Of a stretch of 12,206 nucleotides of DNA, positions 1 through 7,612 are shown in pieces. The notes below the pieces were generated by a model. That model did not search any database, was not told the origin of the DNA, and worked only from the letters and a program-made list of their open reading frames with translations. This stretch comes from Legionellaceae bacterium UBA2794 (GTDB lineage Bacteria > Pseudomonadota > Gammaproteobacteria > Legionellales > Legionellaceae). Positions within the stretch are counted from its first letter, which is position 1. Every line of letters starts with the position of its first letter. The DNA is taken from NCBI GenBank assembly GCA_002352055.1, contig DEHS01000060.1:23855-36060 (forward strand), given 5' to 3'. The translations under genes were made by a program, and so were the position numbers.

Positions 1-122
1 CAATGCACATAAACTCTATGGCCTTTAAAATAGGCTTTTTCTAAAAGACGACAGGCAATAAGCCAGAGGGCATCTGGCTCACTACTGGCTATAAGATAAA
101 AATCAACGCGTATTGGCGACAT
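1..122 (-). CDS. holC: DNA polymerase III chi subunit, N-terminal part (cut by window edge)
   Basis: The first 40 codons of a leftward gene are visible, starting at the ATG at 122-120 and running off the left edge. The translation contains VDFYLIAS near residue 6, then a helix with ACRLLEKAY and GHRVYVH, the typical N-terminal pattern of HolC proteins. Chi binds psi (HolD) and single-stranded-DNA-binding protein, linking the clamp loader to SSB at the replication fork. The start lies inside the end of pepA (20-bp overlap, different frame), so the two are almost certainly co-transcribed and translationally coupled; a pepA-holC order is common in gammaproteobacteria, usually with valS next. No good ribosome binding site is seen, which fits coupling. 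The rest of the gene is outside the window, so completeness cannot be judged. Confidence 0.85.
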   Translation of the reverse strand, partial: MSPIRVDFYLIASSEPDALWLIACRLLEKAYFKGHRVYVH

Positions 123-1554
123 GGCGGAGTAATTGAGTTAATAAAGGAACAGGTCTGCCGGTGGCATTACGTTTTTTACCAGAAACCCAGGCAGTTCCGG
201 CGATATCCAAATGAGCCCAGCGGTATTTTTCTGTAAAGCGAGATAAGAAACAGGCCGCAGTAATGCTGCCGGCAGTGCGGTCGAACGCTGCATTAATCAT
301 ATCGGCAAGTGGGCTCTCTATCGCATCCTGATATGCCTCATCGAGTGGCATGCGCCAGACTCGGTCCTGACTTTCTTTAGCGGCAGTCTCCAATAATTTA
401 GCGAGCTCGTCATCATTAGTCATATATCCGGTAGCAATGGTTCCCAATGCAACAATAATAGCGCCAGTAAGTGTTGCGATATCAATCACAAACTCAGGGT
501 TATAACGCTCTGCATATGTTAGTGCATCAGCGAGTACCAGGCGACCTTCAGCATCAGTATTGATTATCTCAACGGTCTGGCCTGACATACTGGTGACAAT
601 ATCTCCTGATTTAACTGCAGAACCACCGAGTAAATTCTCTGCGCTGGCGATAATACCAATGACGTTTACCGGTAATTTGAGTAGCGCACAGGCTTTTATG
701 GTACCCAGAACGCTTGCTGCTCCAGCCATATCATATTTCATCTCATCCATTGCATTGGCAGGTTTTATGGATAATCCCCCTGAGTCAAAGGTAATCCCTT
801 TACCTACTAATACAATAGGTGCCGTGTCACCACCACCGTTGTACTGAATATCGATGAGTCTTGGGGGTTGATCACTGCCTTGTGCCACAGCGAGTAATAT
901 GCCCATTCCCATGTCCCGCATTTCGTTAGGCCCCATTACCTCACAAGTGACTGTGTCAAATTGGTCTACTAATTTTTGAGCTTGTTCACCAAGATAAGTA
1001 GGGGTACAAATATTCGCAGGCATATTGGCTAAATGCCGGGTAAATTCCACACCTGAGACAATGGCTTTTGCCAGTTCCAATACTTTTTCATTGGCTCCCG
1101 GTAAGTAAAAATGAACTTCTTCAAGCTTATGCGCTTTGGAATGCTTTTTCTTAAAATCAAGCAGTTGATAACGCAGATTATCGATTTGGACTATCATCTG
1201 CTCCAATTGCCACTCAGGCGTTTGATTGGTTAATTGCGGCATACAAATGGTCGCAGAGGTAAACCGTTGTTTTATTATGGATTCAGTAATTTCACCAATT
1301 CTTTTTTGCAACATGGTCGCAGTAAATTCTGATTTTTTACCACATTGAATGACCAGCAAACTGCGCCCATTGATGTCTGCTTGCCAGAGTGCATCACCTG
1401 GTTCAATAGCCCTTTGACATAACCGGGTAATGATTCCTTGATGCTCTTCATCGATTGCCTTGGCAAAATCCGACAATGGGGTATCACAACAGACTCCAAG
1501 AACCAGGCATTCGCTCATGTCTAGCAAGGGTTTATTGGTTAATCCATAAATCAT
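103..1554 (-). CDS. pepA: Leucyl aminopeptidase, M17 family (cytosol aminopeptidase)
   Basis: A 483-residue M17 metallo-aminopeptidase, which releases N-terminal amino acids from peptides in the cytoplasm using two divalent metal ions. The C-terminal catalytic domain (from about residue 170) holds every expected residue: Lys252, Asp257, Lys264, Asp275, Asp334, Glu336 and Arg338, each shifted by exactly 18 from the E. coli PepA numbering. The family signature NTDAEGRL is at 332-339. The N-terminal domain (about 1-165) is more divergent. The ATG at 1554 has AAAGGA six bases upstream, a good ribosome binding site. The gene heads a leftward unit with holC. E. coli PepA also binds DNA as a carAB regulator and Xer cofactor; whether that holds here cannot be told from sequence, since that role depends on surface residues outside the active site. 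Confidence 0.97.
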   Translation of the reverse strand: MIYGLTNKPLLDMSECLVLGVCCDTPLSDFAKAIDEEHQGIITRLCQRAIEPGDALWQADINGRSLLVIQCGKKSEFTATMLQKRIGEITESIIKQRFTSATICMPQLTNQTPEWQLEQMIVQIDNLRYQLLDFKKKHSKAHKLEEVHFYLPGANEKVLELAKAIVSGVEFTRHLANMPANICTPTYLGEQAQKLVDQFDTVTCEVMGPNEMRDMGMGILLAVAQGSDQPPRLIDIQYNGGGDTAPIVLVGKGITFDSGGLSIKPANAMDEMKYDMAGAASVLGTIKACALLKLPVNVIGIIASAENLLGGSAVKSGDIVTSMSGQTVEIINTDAEGRLVLADALTYAERYNPEFVIDIATLTGAIIVALGTIATGYMTNDDELAKLLETAAKESQDRVWRMPLDEAYQDAIESPLADMINAAFDRTAGSITAACFLSRFTEKYRWAHLDIAGTAWVSGKKRNATGRPVPLLTQLLRHVANTR

Positions 1555-1749
1555 TGGTGTTCCTTTAGGTGCTGGAAATAAGATAGTTTACCTAAACTGG
1601 GCTCGCTTTGAAACCGACTTTTTTCGCTCAGGAGTGGTTAATTATTCGCTATTTTTAATTGACTATTCATGAATTATCATGAATTGGAACAATATATGTT
1701 ATTCTAGGCAGTGAATTAGTTCGCAACATCCTCATTACAGGGTTATTGA
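1555..1749. promoter_or_regulatory. Divergent spacer between pepA and lptF with tandem TCATGAATT repeats
   Basis: This 195-bp AT-rich gap must carry the promoters of both the leftward pepA unit and the rightward lptF operon. The clearest structure is a tandem repeat, TCATGAATT at 1667-1675 and again at 1677-1685, a period of 10 bp (one helical turn). Each copy contains the palindrome TCATGA, and the first sits in the perfect 10-bp palindrome ATTCATGAAT (1665-1674). A possible lptF -10 hexamer, TATTCT, is at 1700-1705, which would place the second repeat over the -35 position. No convincing -35 hexamer was found in either direction. A regulatory role for the repeats is inferred from position only. 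Confidence 0.45.
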
Positions 1750-2829
1750 GTGGTCATATTCCGTTATTTAGCTAAAGAAGTATTCATAACATTAATTGCG
1801 TTAACCGCAATATTGATGCTTATATTTTTGAGTAATCAGTTTGTGCAGTATTTAAATCGTGCGGCCTCAGGAAATATTCCTGGCGTAATTATTATGAAAC
1901 TGATGATGCTTGAATTGCCTAATCTTATGGGATTGTTGTTGCCTCTAGGTTTTTACATTGCGTTGTTGCTGGCTTATGGACGACTGTATGCTGAAAGTGA
2001 AATGACGGTATTGCGTGCTTGTGGTTATGGTCCCCGTGAATTATTTCGTGACAGCATAATCATGGCGACCGTAATAGCGTTATTGGTTGGAATGTTAATG
2101 GTCTGGGTTAGCCCGATTATCGCCGTGGAGCGTACTAAATTATTGCGATCTACGGGTATACAGACTTTAATTCAAACCATTATGCCAGGAAGATTTCATG
2201 CGGTATCAGGGGGACAACAGGTTTTTTATGTCCACTCCATGAGTCGGGATCACACTAAGGCAGAACAGGTTTTTCTTGCGAAACGCGGGGTTCACGATGA
2301 TAAAATACAATGGGATGTGTTATGGGCAGACAAAGCCTACGCAGAGCAAGATCCGGTAAACGGTGAAGAATTTATAGTATTACAGGACGGTAAGGAATAT
2401 CAGGGTGTACCTGGTCATGCAGATTATCAAATCGCGCAATTTGGTATATACAAGGCACGCTTGCCACATCCTACGGTACGCATTAATGATGACATCCGAA
2501 CAGCCAAGACAGCGAGTTTATGGCCTTTAAATAATCCTGACCGAGCCAAAGCAACCGAGCTGCAGTGGCGGTTATCAATTCCGCTAATGGTTTTTACCTT
2601 AACGGTGGTTGCTGTGCCCTTAAGTCGTGTTAGTCCCCGTTCAGGTAAATTTGCTAAATTATTACCCGCTGTGATTGTTTATATTCTATATGCTAACTTG
2701 ATGTTCCTTGCACGAGACGCCCTATTATCAGGGAAAATCCCTTTATGGGTTGGAATGTGGTGGATTCATGTTTTAGTCTTGCTGCTTGGACTTTTCTTAA
2801 TGTGGCGTTCTCAGGTGAAGCTCGGATGA
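1750..2829 (+). CDS. lptF: LPS export ABC transporter permease LptF
   Basis: A 359-residue YjgP/YjgQ-family protein, one of the two transmembrane subunits of the LptB2FG transporter, which extracts lipopolysaccharide from the outer leaflet of the inner membrane and passes it to the LptC-LptA bridge. Topology is as expected: three membrane helices (about 10-34, 48-77, 101-124), a periplasmic beta-jellyroll domain (about 125-270), then three more helices (about 273-292, 302-322, 331-351). The N-terminus (IFRYLAKEV) and the segment around YAESEMTVLRACGYG (80-94), before the coupling region facing LptB, match LptF closely. The start is a GTG at 1750 with AGGG seven bases upstream; starting here gives the N-terminus normal for the family. 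It overlaps lptG by 4 bp (ATGA), showing translational coupling. Confidence 0.96.
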   Translation: MVIFRYLAKEVFITLIALTAILMLIFLSNQFVQYLNRAASGNIPGVIIMKLMMLELPNLMGLLLPLGFYIALLLAYGRLYAESEMTVLRACGYGPRELFRDSIIMATVIALLVGMLMVWVSPIIAVERTKLLRSTGIQTLIQTIMPGRFHAVSGGQQVFYVHSMSRDHTKAEQVFLAKRGVHDDKIQWDVLWADKAYAEQDPVNGEEFIVLQDGKEYQGVPGHADYQIAQFGIYKARLPHPTVRINDDIRTAKTASLWPLNNPDRAKATELQWRLSIPLMVFTLTVVAVPLSRVSPRSGKFAKLLPAVIVYILYANLMFLARDALLSGKIPLWVGMWWIHVLVLLLGLFLMWRSQVKLG

Positions 2830-3890
2830 GAATACTTGATCGATACATTGCCAAAACAGTTTTGTCAGCTATAGGTTTAGTCACCTTAATGCTTGTAGGT
2901 CTGCAAATATTCATTTTATTTGTCAATCAGATTGATGATTTGGGTAAGGTTGATTTTGGTATTGCGCAAGCGACGATTTTTGTACTCTTACAAATGCCCT
3001 ATCAGGTTTATCTGTTTTTTCCTATGGCCAGTCTGCTTGGTTGTCTCATCGGTTTAGGTGTCATGGCAAATCACAGTGAGCTCGTGGTAATGCGCGCTGC
3101 AGGGATGTCCATTGGACAAATTACTGGTGCCGTTCTAAAGGCATCATTAGTAGTTATTGTATTGGTGACGACCATGGGTGAAACGTTGGTGCCTGCCTTG
3201 TCACACTATGCTAATGATTATAAAACTGCTGCATTGAGTGGGGGGCAGACTTTACGCACCTCTGAAGGTGTCTGGTTGCGTTATGGTAATGATTTTATCT
3301 CTATAGGGCTGGTTCTTCCAGGAAATCTGTTGCGCAATATTAATCAGTTTCGTTTTGACACAGATCATAATTTGGTTCTTGCACGTGAAATTCGTGAGGC
3401 GAAATATGTAGATAATGCCTGGATGGCTTATGATGTTCAGGAAACTGAATTCACAATCGATCATACTAAAGCACGAACCATACTGGCCATGCCCTGGGAT
3501 GCTCCGGTTAAACCCTATATTTTACAAATCAGCAGCGTAAATCCAGATGAAATGACCTTACACGAATTGAACCGTTACTTACGTGAGCAAAAACGTAGTG
3601 ATCAAAATGCGCATAATTACACGCTTGCTTTTTATCAACGCATTATCCAACCCTTTACTACTATGGTGATGATGGTTTTAGCTATTCCTTTCATTTTTGG
3701 ACCGCTCAGATCCTCAACAATGGGATCTAAATTATTGGTGGGGGCGACAGTAGGATTTGGCTTTCACATTATAAATCGCTTCTTTGGCCCGGTTAGCACC
3801 GTTTTCCAATGGCCTCCTGAATTGGCAGCACTTGGCCCTACTTTTATTTTTGCTTTATTAGGACTTTATTTGATGAGACGAGTGCGATAA
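2826..3890 (+). CDS. lptG: LPS export ABC transporter permease LptG
   Basis: A 354-residue partner of LptF in the LptB2FG lipopolysaccharide exporter. The frame is open 27 codons further upstream, but the ATG at 2826 is preferred: it overlaps the lptF stop as ATGA, has AGGTGA seven bases upstream, and gives the family N-terminus ILDRYIAKTV. Membrane helices are predicted at about 12-33, 57-82, 101-122, 274-293, 303-323 and 333-351, flanking a periplasmic jellyroll at about 125-270. Characteristic segments are SELVVMRAAG (84-93), before the LptB-contacting region, and FIFGPLRS (289-296), shared with E. coli LptG. The TAA stop shares one base with the start of the next gene, so all three genes form one operon. 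LptB, LptC and LptA are not in the window. Confidence 0.96.
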   Translation: MRILDRYIAKTVLSAIGLVTLMLVGLQIFILFVNQIDDLGKVDFGIAQATIFVLLQMPYQVYLFFPMASLLGCLIGLGVMANHSELVVMRAAGMSIGQITGAVLKASLVVIVLVTTMGETLVPALSHYANDYKTAALSGGQTLRTSEGVWLRYGNDFISIGLVLPGNLLRNINQFRFDTDHNLVLAREIREAKYVDNAWMAYDVQETEFTIDHTKARTILAMPWDAPVKPYILQISSVNPDEMTLHELNRYLREQKRSDQNAHNYTLAFYQRIIQPFTTMVMMVLAIPFIFGPLRSSTMGSKLLVGATVGFGFHIINRFFGPVSTVFQWPPELAALGPTFIFALLGLYLMRRVR

Positions 3891-4663
3891 TGGCGACGAT
3901 GCGTCATATATTGGAACTGCTGGTTAATCCATTCTTTTTGTGTCTATTAGTACTAATAATATGTACTGTTTTTATATGGCGTGGCGCATCGCATGCATTA
4001 GTACGAAATACTCTTTTAATTTTGTGCATTAGTTTTGTTGTTATTAGTACCGGATGGCTACCGCGATTTATGACCAATAAATTGGAGTCCTCTTATCCAT
4101 TAGTAACTCGACCCGACCCTGCAATTAAATGGATAGTCGTTTTAAGTGGCGGACAAAGCAAGGTTGACGGGATGCCGGTCAACGATTTGCTTGCTGGAGC
4201 AAGTATTAAGCGATTAATAGAGGGAATAAGGTTATTAAGACTTTCGCCAAAAGCACAGCTCGTTTTATCTGGTGGCGGCTCGGTTGGCGACCAGCCTGAG
4301 GCATTGCTCATGGCTGAATTATCCCAGTGGTTTTCTATTCCTGAAAATAAAATAACCTTAGAGTTAAAATCGATTAATACCGCTGATCAGGCTCGTGAAT
4401 TAGTTGGAATTATAGGTAAAGAACCGTTTTATCTGGTCACCTCCGCCATACATATGCCTCGTTCAATGGCTCTTTGCCAAGAGCAGGGTTTGCGACCTAT
4501 TGCGGCACCCACGGATTATACTTTTTTTTGGGATACTGAAAGTTGGGGTAAAATGGTGATACCCAATACTTATAACCTGGCCTATTTTTCTATTGCCATG
4601 CATGAAGTACTGGGTCGGATATGGAGCGGTCTGTTACCTTATGGAATAAAAAAACCGGATTAA
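3890..4663 (+). CDS. ElyC/YdcF-like DUF218 envelope protein
   Basis: A 257-residue inner-membrane protein with two N-terminal helices (about 12-31 and 38-56) followed by a DUF218 domain (about 78-240). Recognisable domain segments are VVLSGG (83-88), the helix RLIEGI (108-113), LVLSGGG (124-130) and LVTSAIHMPRS (182-192). Length, two-helix topology and the C-terminal HEVLGRIWSGL match E. coli ElyC, which affects peptidoglycan assembly and lipid-carrier use; SanA and YdcF are more distant relatives. The biochemical activity of the family is not firmly settled, so only a role in envelope biogenesis is suggested. The ATG overlaps the lptG stop by one base (TAATG) and lacks a clear ribosome binding site, implying translation by coupling. 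Co-transcription with lptFG supports an envelope job. Its stop codon overlaps that of the opposing flavoprotein gene by 4 bp. Confidence 0.85.
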   Translation: MATMRHILELLVNPFFLCLLVLIICTVFIWRGASHALVRNTLLILCISFVVISTGWLPRFMTNKLESSYPLVTRPDPAIKWIVVLSGGQSKVDGMPVNDLLAGASIKRLIEGIRLLRLSPKAQLVLSGGGSVGDQPEALLMAELSQWFSIPENKITLELKSINTADQARELVGIIGKEPFYLVTSAIHMPRSMALCQEQGLRPIAAPTDYTFFWDTESWGKMVIPNTYNLAYFSIAMHEVLGRIWSGLLPYGIKKPD

Positions 4664-5838
4664 ACGACTTGTCCCGCTGCCCATCCTGAAGACCATGCCC
4701 ATTGGAAATTATAACCGCCCAACCATCCGGTAACATCTAACGCTTCACCGATAAAATAGAGACCCGAAATATCATTTGATTCCATTGTTTTAGAAGAAAT
4801 GGCGTCACAATCAACTCCTCCTAATGTAACCTCGGCAGTACGATAACCCTCTGTACCATTGGGTTTTATCGTCCAATGATGAATTTGTTCTGCAATTAAT
4901 TGGAAGTCTCGATTAGCTGTTTCAGACAGTTTTTTTTCTGCCATGGTTTCAGAGATTAAAACATCAATCAGTCGTTTTGGCAGGTATTTGCTCAGAATGG
5001 AATTCACTTGTTTTTGCGGTGCTTGAATTCGTGCTTCTTTTAGTAATTCGAAAAGTTGCTGTTCAGGAAGTAAATTAAGTGTGATGAGCTCACCTGGCTG
5101 CCAATAGGAGGATAATTGTAAGATAGCCGGTCCACTTAAGCCGCGGTGAGTAAAGAGTAACTGCTCGCGAAAAAGAATCTGTTCATTAGCCACTTCACTA
5201 TCAAGACTAATGCCTGACAGAACTGAGAGTTTTTCTTTATCGGCAACATCAAGGGTAAGTGGAACCAGGCCTGCTCGAGTCGGCCAAACTTTAATGCCAA
5301 ATTGTTCCGCAATTTTATAAGCAAAAGGACTAGCACCCATGGTGGGAATGGACAAACCACCACTGGCTATCACCACAGAAGAGCAACGGTATTTTTTTTC
5401 ATTAGTATCGATAAAATAATGCGAATCTCTTTTTTTAATCGATTTAATCGTAGTATTTAACTGAATTCGTGCATTAACCTTGGTACACTCGGTAATTAAC
5501 ATCTCCACTATATCTTTAGATTTATTATCGCAGAATAATTGTCCAAGGGTTTTCTCATGGAAAGGAATGCGGTGTTGTTTGACCAGGTTAATAAAATCCC
5601 ATTGTGTGTAGCGACTTAATGCGGATTTAAAAAAATGTGGGTTATGCGAGAGGTATTTACTGCTTTCAATGTATAAATTGGTAAAATTACAGCGCCCACC
5701 ACCAGACATCAGAATTTTTTTACCGACTTTATTGGCATGATCCAGAACCAGTACCTTACGAAATCGTTTGCCCGCTTCAATGGCGCACATCAAACCCGCA
5801 GCGCCGGCACCTATGATGATGACATCAAATTCTTCCAT
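4660..5838 (-). CDS. HI0933/YhiN-family FAD-dependent oxidoreductase
   Basis: A 392-residue flavoprotein of the HI0933/YhiN (BaiN/RdsA-like) family. The N-terminus forms a dinucleotide-binding fold: beta strand DVIIIG followed by GAGAAG at 10-15, with the acidic end of the second strand at VLVLDH (29-34). The family motif GGGRCNFTN is at 46-54, ASGG at 158-161, and the second FAD-contacting block near the C-terminus reads GEALDVTGWLGGYN (364-377). Length matches the family. The physiological substrate is unclear; some relatives act on bile-acid intermediates in gut bacteria, but that should not be carried over here. The ATG at 5838 has no visible Shine-Dalgarno sequence. The gene is read alone leftward and its stop overlaps the end of the rightward elyC-like gene, leaving no room for an ordinary terminator between them. 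Confidence 0.93.
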   Translation of the reverse strand: MEEFDVIIIGAGAAGLMCAIEAGKRFRKVLVLDHANKVGKKILMSGGGRCNFTNLYIESSKYLSHNPHFFKSALSRYTQWDFINLVKQHRIPFHEKTLGQLFCDNKSKDIVEMLITECTKVNARIQLNTTIKSIKKRDSHYFIDTNEKKYRCSSVVIASGGLSIPTMGASPFAYKIAEQFGIKVWPTRAGLVPLTLDVADKEKLSVLSGISLDSEVANEQILFREQLLFTHRGLSGPAILQLSSYWQPGELITLNLLPEQQLFELLKEARIQAPQKQVNSILSKYLPKRLIDVLISETMAEKKLSETANRDFQLIAEQIHHWTIKPNGTEGYRTAEVTLGGVDCDAISSKTMESNDISGLYFIGEALDVTGWLGGYNFQWAWSSGWAAGQVV

Positions 5839-5994
5839 ATTAATAACTTATTTATGATTGCTATAAAAAGAAGCACTATATACTAAATATGAAATTAATG
5901 GATATCGGTTTTAACGAAAACATTAAATGTTATTGTGCTGCTCGATTAATAGGCGGATTTAATTTAAAATGGATGTTTTTAAAATTAAGATTTT
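5839..5994. promoter_or_regulatory. Divergent AT-rich spacer with a 13-bp palindrome
   Basis: This gap separates the leftward flavoprotein gene from the rightward membrane-protein gene and should hold both promoters. The most ordered element is AACATTAAATGTT (5919-5931), a perfect inverted repeat with 6-bp arms about a single central base. Just before it, GTTTT and AAAAC flank AACG (5908-5921), a weaker overlapping inverted repeat. A possible -10 for the rightward gene is TTTAAT (5958-5963), with a poor TTGTGC 19 bases upstream (5933-5938). These are candidates only; no known regulator site was matched. Confidence 0.35.
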
Positions 5995-7164
5995 ATGAAT
6001 ATATTAAATAGAACTCTTGCGATCAGTTTAAGCTTTATTTTATTGCCTTTGAACCTTTTAATATCTTCGATTATTACTCAACTAAAATATATTATTTTTA
6101 TTAGCTCTGTTCTAATAATTGCCTCACTTAATCCTTTAACACAAGCTCGTTCAGTCTCCGATTTTTTTAAAAACATACTCAAGAATATTCTCTCGCTGTT
6201 GTTTATTGCAACGGCTATGTCTTTTATAACTATGGTGACTACTATATGTTTTTCTCTATTATGTATTTACAATCTGACTAAGGATGTAATTAATACCGTT
6301 GCCACAGGATTAATAAAAAGTAATTTGGAAGGTCTTGAAGGTTGGTGGCAGTTGATGATCCGAACAAATCCAATCAGCCATCTTTTGTACCGTACTTCGA
6401 ATCAAAGTGTGGAGTGGGTTCGAAGTATTTTTGCAAGTGAAGTGTCATTAAGTTCTATTTTTAATAAACTATACCCACTTAAAGTGTCTAATTATAAAAT
6501 CGAGGCATATAATCCTACTGTGGGTCCTTTAACGTCAGAGGAAGAAAATGAGAGTGAGAACATTATAAATAGTTATTCCTCTCTTAAAAAGACAGATTCT
6601 GATGTAAAAAAATTAAATGATCGCCTTTATCAATATAAAGAATTATCAGCTACTTTAAATCAAGTGAATCAATGTCTGATAAATGGTGACTTAACTCAGC
6701 TTGAGGATCAGATTATGTCGATGGAGATTCAAACTCCCATACTCCTGATCAAACAATATGAAAAAAATAACCATTGGCATACCGTTGCTGCCAGTAGCAA
6801 AGTAACAGGAAAAGAACAATTATTAGCATGGATTAAAACGAAACCGGTTCATCCTCTGTTTAATGAGTCTTTGATCAGCCCTGAATATCAGGAAGCACCA
6901 GATACTACGCCGTTAAAGGCTCGATATGGATGGTATGAATTAACGAAGAATAATTGTTATTCTCAAGAGCTTGATCAGGGGGCTATTGAAATTCGTCGCT
7001 TACTTAAAGTAATTCCTGAAAAATTAAGTCAACCTTCTAAAATTATTCCGAATGAGTCTCATAATGTAACGAGTGTTCTCGGCTGGGGGTTCACGACAAA
7101 AGGGAAGAAAAGGGATGACACCGATTTAGTTGTAACGCTTAAACATACAACTATGAGGTTATAA
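5995..7164 (+). CDS. Unknown membrane protein with weak U-box-like segment; candidate secreted effector
   Basis: A 389-residue protein whose family I cannot name with certainty. Seen in the sequence: a very hydrophobic N-terminus with two or three membrane segments (about 7-28, 32-48, 64-94), a polar stretch rich in Glu, Ser and Asn (about 178-200), a probable short coiled coil (about 196-245), and a compact region at about 243-297. That region has TPILL (247-251), ASSKVTGKEQLLAWI (266-280), HPL (286-288) and ESLISP (291-296). This resembles the loop-helix-loop layout of U-box E3 ligase domains (hydrophobic Pro-Ile, Ser-x-x-Thr/Val, Leu-x-x-Trp-Ile, Pro-Leu, Ser-Leu). From memory, similar segments occur in Legionella Dot/Icm substrates; this was not checked. 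The last residues are basic and hydrophobic (Met at -3, Leu last) without an acidic E-block. An in-frame TAA at 5986-5988 fixes the ATG at 5995 as the first start. Base composition is visibly more AT-rich than the lpt and carB genes. Real gene: likely; function: open. Confidence 0.8.
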   Translation: MNILNRTLAISLSFILLPLNLLISSIITQLKYIIFISSVLIIASLNPLTQARSVSDFFKNILKNILSLLFIATAMSFITMVTTICFSLLCIYNLTKDVINTVATGLIKSNLEGLEGWWQLMIRTNPISHLLYRTSNQSVEWVRSIFASEVSLSSIFNKLYPLKVSNYKIEAYNPTVGPLTSEEENESENIINSYSSLKKTDSDVKKLNDRLYQYKELSATLNQVNQCLINGDLTQLEDQIMSMEIQTPILLIKQYEKNNHWHTVAASSKVTGKEQLLAWIKTKPVHPLFNESLISPEYQEAPDTTPLKARYGWYELTKNNCYSQELDQGAIEIRRLLKVIPEKLSQPSKIIPNESHNVTSVLGWGFTTKGKKRDDTDLVVTLKHTTMRL

Positions 7165-7473
7165 AAATTCAGGTATTGGCACAACACAAAATACCCGGTC
7201 GTCAGTGATGAGCGAATCAGGGTTCATAATTAATTCGATTTTTTTCTCTCTTGACCGCTTCTTTATCGCACGCTCAAGACGCATCGCTAAAGCTTTATCT
7301 CCTTGTATTCGCCAACATTGAGCGATTTTTTGTGGCTTAAAGCTACGGGTGTATTTACAACCGCCGGTGCCATTGAGGTGTGATCGGTAGCGTTTTTCAA
7401 GATTATCTGTGTATCCAGTATAATAAGTCTGGTTTTCGCAAAGTAAAATATAAACCCAAAATTCTTTATTCAT
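7159..7473 (-). CDS. GIY-YIG nuclease-family protein
   Basis: A 104-residue single-domain GIY-YIG protein of the small YhbQ/UvrC-N-like type. The two name motifs appear as VYI (7-9) and YTG (18-20), ten residues apart. Next come the catalytic-type Arg28 in KRYRSHL (27-33) and Glu67 in the helix MRLERAIK (64-71), as expected for the family, so it may be an active nuclease. Stand-alone members are widespread; their cellular role is mostly unknown, with links to DNA repair proposed for some. The start is the ATG at 7473; no strong ribosome binding site is visible. It is transcribed toward the preceding membrane-protein gene, and both stop codons lie in the shared palindrome TTATAA (7159-7164). 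Confidence 0.88.
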   Translation of the reverse strand: MNKEFWVYILLCENQTYYTGYTDNLEKRYRSHLNGTGGCKYTRSFKPQKIAQCWRIQGDKALAMRLERAIKKRSREKKIELIMNPDSLITDDRVFCVVPIPEFL

Positions 7474-7612
7474 GATGCACCAGTTAGGGAGCGTTCGGAC
7501 AGTTTAAATATGTGATCGTAATAAACTTTGGGAATAGTAATCCATTTTTACTGGTGAGTGAATGGTGCCTGGCAAGAACAGCCAGGCTAAAAGTCCTTAA
7601 AGGTTTAAACAG
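7474..7612. other. Non-coding gap between two leftward genes
   Basis: This 139-bp stretch lies upstream of the GIY-YIG gene and downstream of the small membrane-protein gene. It should contain the promoter of the former, but no convincing hexamer pair was found. The only strong structure is the hairpin at 7567-7587, listed separately. A short open frame on the plus strand crosses the area but looks random. Confidence 0.4.
7567..7587. repeat. Perfect 7-bp GC-rich hairpin without T-tract
   Basis: GCCTGGC (7567-7573) and GCCAGGC (7581-7587) are exact reverse complements separated by the 7-base loop AAGAACA. It lies 25 bases past the stop of the leftward small membrane-protein gene, where a terminator is expected. 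Neither strand shows a T-run after the stem, so it is not a canonical intrinsic terminator. It could protect the 3' end of the transcript or be a Rho-linked end. Confidence 0.5.

Noticed and set aside
2745..2825. 27-codon upstream extension of lptG inside lptF
   Set aside because: The ATG at 2826 has a good ribosome site, the ATGA overlap and the normal family N-terminus.
5984..5992. ATTAAGATT as a possible half of a Legionella PmrA-type site before the effector-like gene
   Set aside because: Only one half resembles the consensus as remembered; the expected partner 11 bases upstream does not match and the site nearly touches the start codon.
7478..7556. CACCAGT (7478-7484) and ACTGGTG (7550-7556) as a long-range inverted repeat
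   Set aside because: Seven bases separated by 65 is within chance, and there is no target duplication or transposase to suggest a mobile element.
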